DNA of 64,000 nucleotides, taken from Gimesia benthica. Lineage in GTDB: Bacteria > Planctomycetota > Planctomycetia > Planctomycetales > Planctomycetaceae. Below are positions 62,972 to 64,000 of the stretch, in pieces (the stretch's first letter is position 1; every line of letters starts with the position of its first letter). The stretch is from contig NZ_CP043930.1 in assembly GCF_009720525.1 (NCBI RefSeq), forward strand, positions 1,957,501-2,021,500, given 5' to 3'. Made by a program: the position numbers and the translations under genes. Below the pieces are notes generated by a model that did no database searches, was not told the DNA's origin, and was given only the letters and a program-made list of their open reading frames with translations.

Positions 62972-64000
62972 ATGACGGGTCTGGACTGGTTCATTGTCTT
63001 TTTACTGAACGGCGCTGTAATCGCCTTTGGCTTTTACCTCGCCCGCAGTACGAAATCCAGCAGCGACTGGTTTCTCGGCGGACGCTCGCTCCCCTGGTGG
63101 GGGCTGGGGCTCTCGATTTTTGCCACCAGTGTCGACAACGCCGACGCCGTCTCACTCACCGGTTACGCATACAACCACGGCATGCACATTATTACCGCAT
63201 TCACCCTCGCCAGTGTCTGCGGTGCGGTTCTGGCATCGTTCGTCGTGGTCCCGGTCCTGTATCGCGGCGGCTTCTACACCAACGCCGAATACCTGGAGAC
63301 CCGCTTTGACAAATCCATTCGCGTATTCAGCGCCCTGATTCAGATCCAGTACCGCACCAGTATGCTCGGCCTGATGATCTGGTCTATTTATCTCATGCTG
63401 CAGGGACTCCTCGATTTCACTCCCACGCAATGCTGGACGCTCATCGCGCTACTGGTCATCTTCACCGCCGCCTATACCACCTGGGGCGGACTCACCTCCG
63501 TCGTCTGGACCGATGCCCTGCAGAGCCTGATCATGATGGCCGGCGGCATCACCATATTCTACGCCGTCTGGTCCGCCACTGGCGGCTGGTCTACGATAGT
63601 CGATAACCTCTCGCAGTCCACCGACGCCAATGGACAACCGCTAATTAACTGGCTACACATCGGCCAGTTCCAGGATGCCAAATCCACCTCCCCCTATCTG
63701 ATCGTCATGGGCTGGACTATCATCGGCATGGGTTACTACACCGTCAATCACACGCAGACCATGCGGCTCATGGGAGCCCGCTCACTCTGGGATATGAAAA
63801 TGGCCGCCCTCTTCGGCTGCCTGTTGATCATGCCCATCATGATCGGCACCACCTTGATGGGAGTCATGGGCCGCGTCCTGGTTCCCGAATTCACTACTCA
63901 CTCTGGAGCCGACCAGTTATTACCGCACTTCGCTAATCAGTATCTCGCTCCCGGTTTTAAGGGTCTTGTTGTCGCCGGCATTCTATCCGCTGCCATCAGT
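62972..64000 (+). CDS. Sodium:solute symporter (SSS family), 3' end outside window
   Basis: The frame is open from the ATG at 62972 to the window end, giving 343 residues. It starts with WFIVFLLNGAVIAFGFYLARS and has the SSS hallmarks SSDWFLGGRSLPWWGLGLSIFATSVD near 31-56, followed by many transmembrane helices (about nine visible). GWTIIGMGYYTVNHTQTMRLMGA fits the central substrate/Na+ region. It should import the substrate of this operon (a carboxylate, amino acid or sugar acid) with sodium, and its location after the deacylase and enolase-superfamily genes supports this. Confidence 0.92.
   Translation, partial: MTGLDWFIVFLLNGAVIAFGFYLARSTKSSSDWFLGGRSLPWWGLGLSIFATSVDNADAVSLTGYAYNHGMHIITAFTLASVCGAVLASFVVVPVLYRGGFYTNAEYLETRFDKSIRVFSALIQIQYRTSMLGLMIWSIYLMLQGLLDFTPTQCWTLIALLVIFTAAYTTWGGLTSVVWTDALQSLIMMAGGITIFYAVWSATGGWSTIVDNLSQSTDANGQPLINWLHIGQFQDAKSTSPYLIVMGWTIIGMGYYTVNHTQTMRLMGARSLWDMKMAALFGCLLIMPIMIGTTLMGVMGRVLVPEFTTHSGADQLLPHFANQYLAPGFKGLVVAGILSAAIS

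Overview
The window looks like a chromosomal piece of a planctomycete, most likely close to Gimesia/Planctomyces. Evidence is the dense set of families typical of that phylum: a DUF1559 prepilin-like protein (28582-29685), a DUF1549/DUF1553 protein with a planctomycete cytochrome (55889-59278), a DUF1501 protein (59291-60688), a PVC-type membrane-bound dehydrogenase fused to a ceramidase (42230-47662) and an ECF sigma factor paired with a Ser/Thr kinase (50169-52940). No rRNA, tRNA, CRISPR array, transposase or prophage was seen. The first and last genes are cut by the window edges.

Layout. 1-4.8 kb: tightly overlapping respiratory operon with a cytochrome oxidase I-III fusion, CtaG-like factor, small membrane subunit, Rieske protein and cytochrome b fused to a cytochrome c domain. 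4.9-9.7 kb: FMN/Fe-S glutamate-synthase-like protein, Y-family DNA polymerase coupled to a small Met-Cys-starting protein, solute-binding lipoprotein and a macro-domain pseudogene. 9.9-18.3 kb: Tat-exported unknown proteins, SABATH-like methyltransferase, MsrB facing SelO, and a SelA-fold PLP enzyme. 18.5-23.5 kb: regulation and stress block (NarL-type regulator, rhodanese-like protein, BON protein, Hsp20, CsrA, sensor kinase with a degenerate receiver). 23.7-26.9 kb: AAA ATPase plus VWA protein of the magnesium-chelatase/MoxR type. 26.9-32.2 kb, minus strand: seven-haem cytochrome, lipoprotein, DUF1559 protein, and a His-rich membrane protein with a TPR partner. 32.6-36 kb: LamG-containing secreted glycosidase-like protein. 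36.2-40.1 kb: glucosylglycerate operon (HAD phosphatase, GpgS, GH13_18 phosphorylase). 40.1-49.7 kb: small housekeeping proteins, the 1810-residue ceramidase/dehydrogenase/haem fusion, a divergent XylR-type activator and a MarR regulator. 50.2-54.6 kb: ECF sigma factor, zinc-finger/kinase/LRR protein and a double glycosyltransferase. 55.3-64 kb: GntR-led catabolic operon with surface cytochrome, DUF1501, enolase-superfamily enzyme, deacylase and Na+/solute symporter.

How genes work together. The first block should pass electrons from quinol through a bc complex with its own cytochrome c domain to a caa3/aa3-type oxidase. The 36-40 kb genes can make glucosylglycerate (an osmolyte) and phosphorolyse it again. 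The final operon reads as import (symporter), hydrolysis of an acyl or amide bond (deacylase), dehydration or racemisation of the acid (enolase superfamily) and a cell-surface cytochrome/DUF1501 pair, under a GntR/FadR repressor that has a plausible operator in its own promoter. The sigma/kinase pair is a self-contained signalling unit in which the kinase itself carries an anti-sigma-like zinc motif.

All family assignments come from reading motifs in translated sequence; no database search was run.
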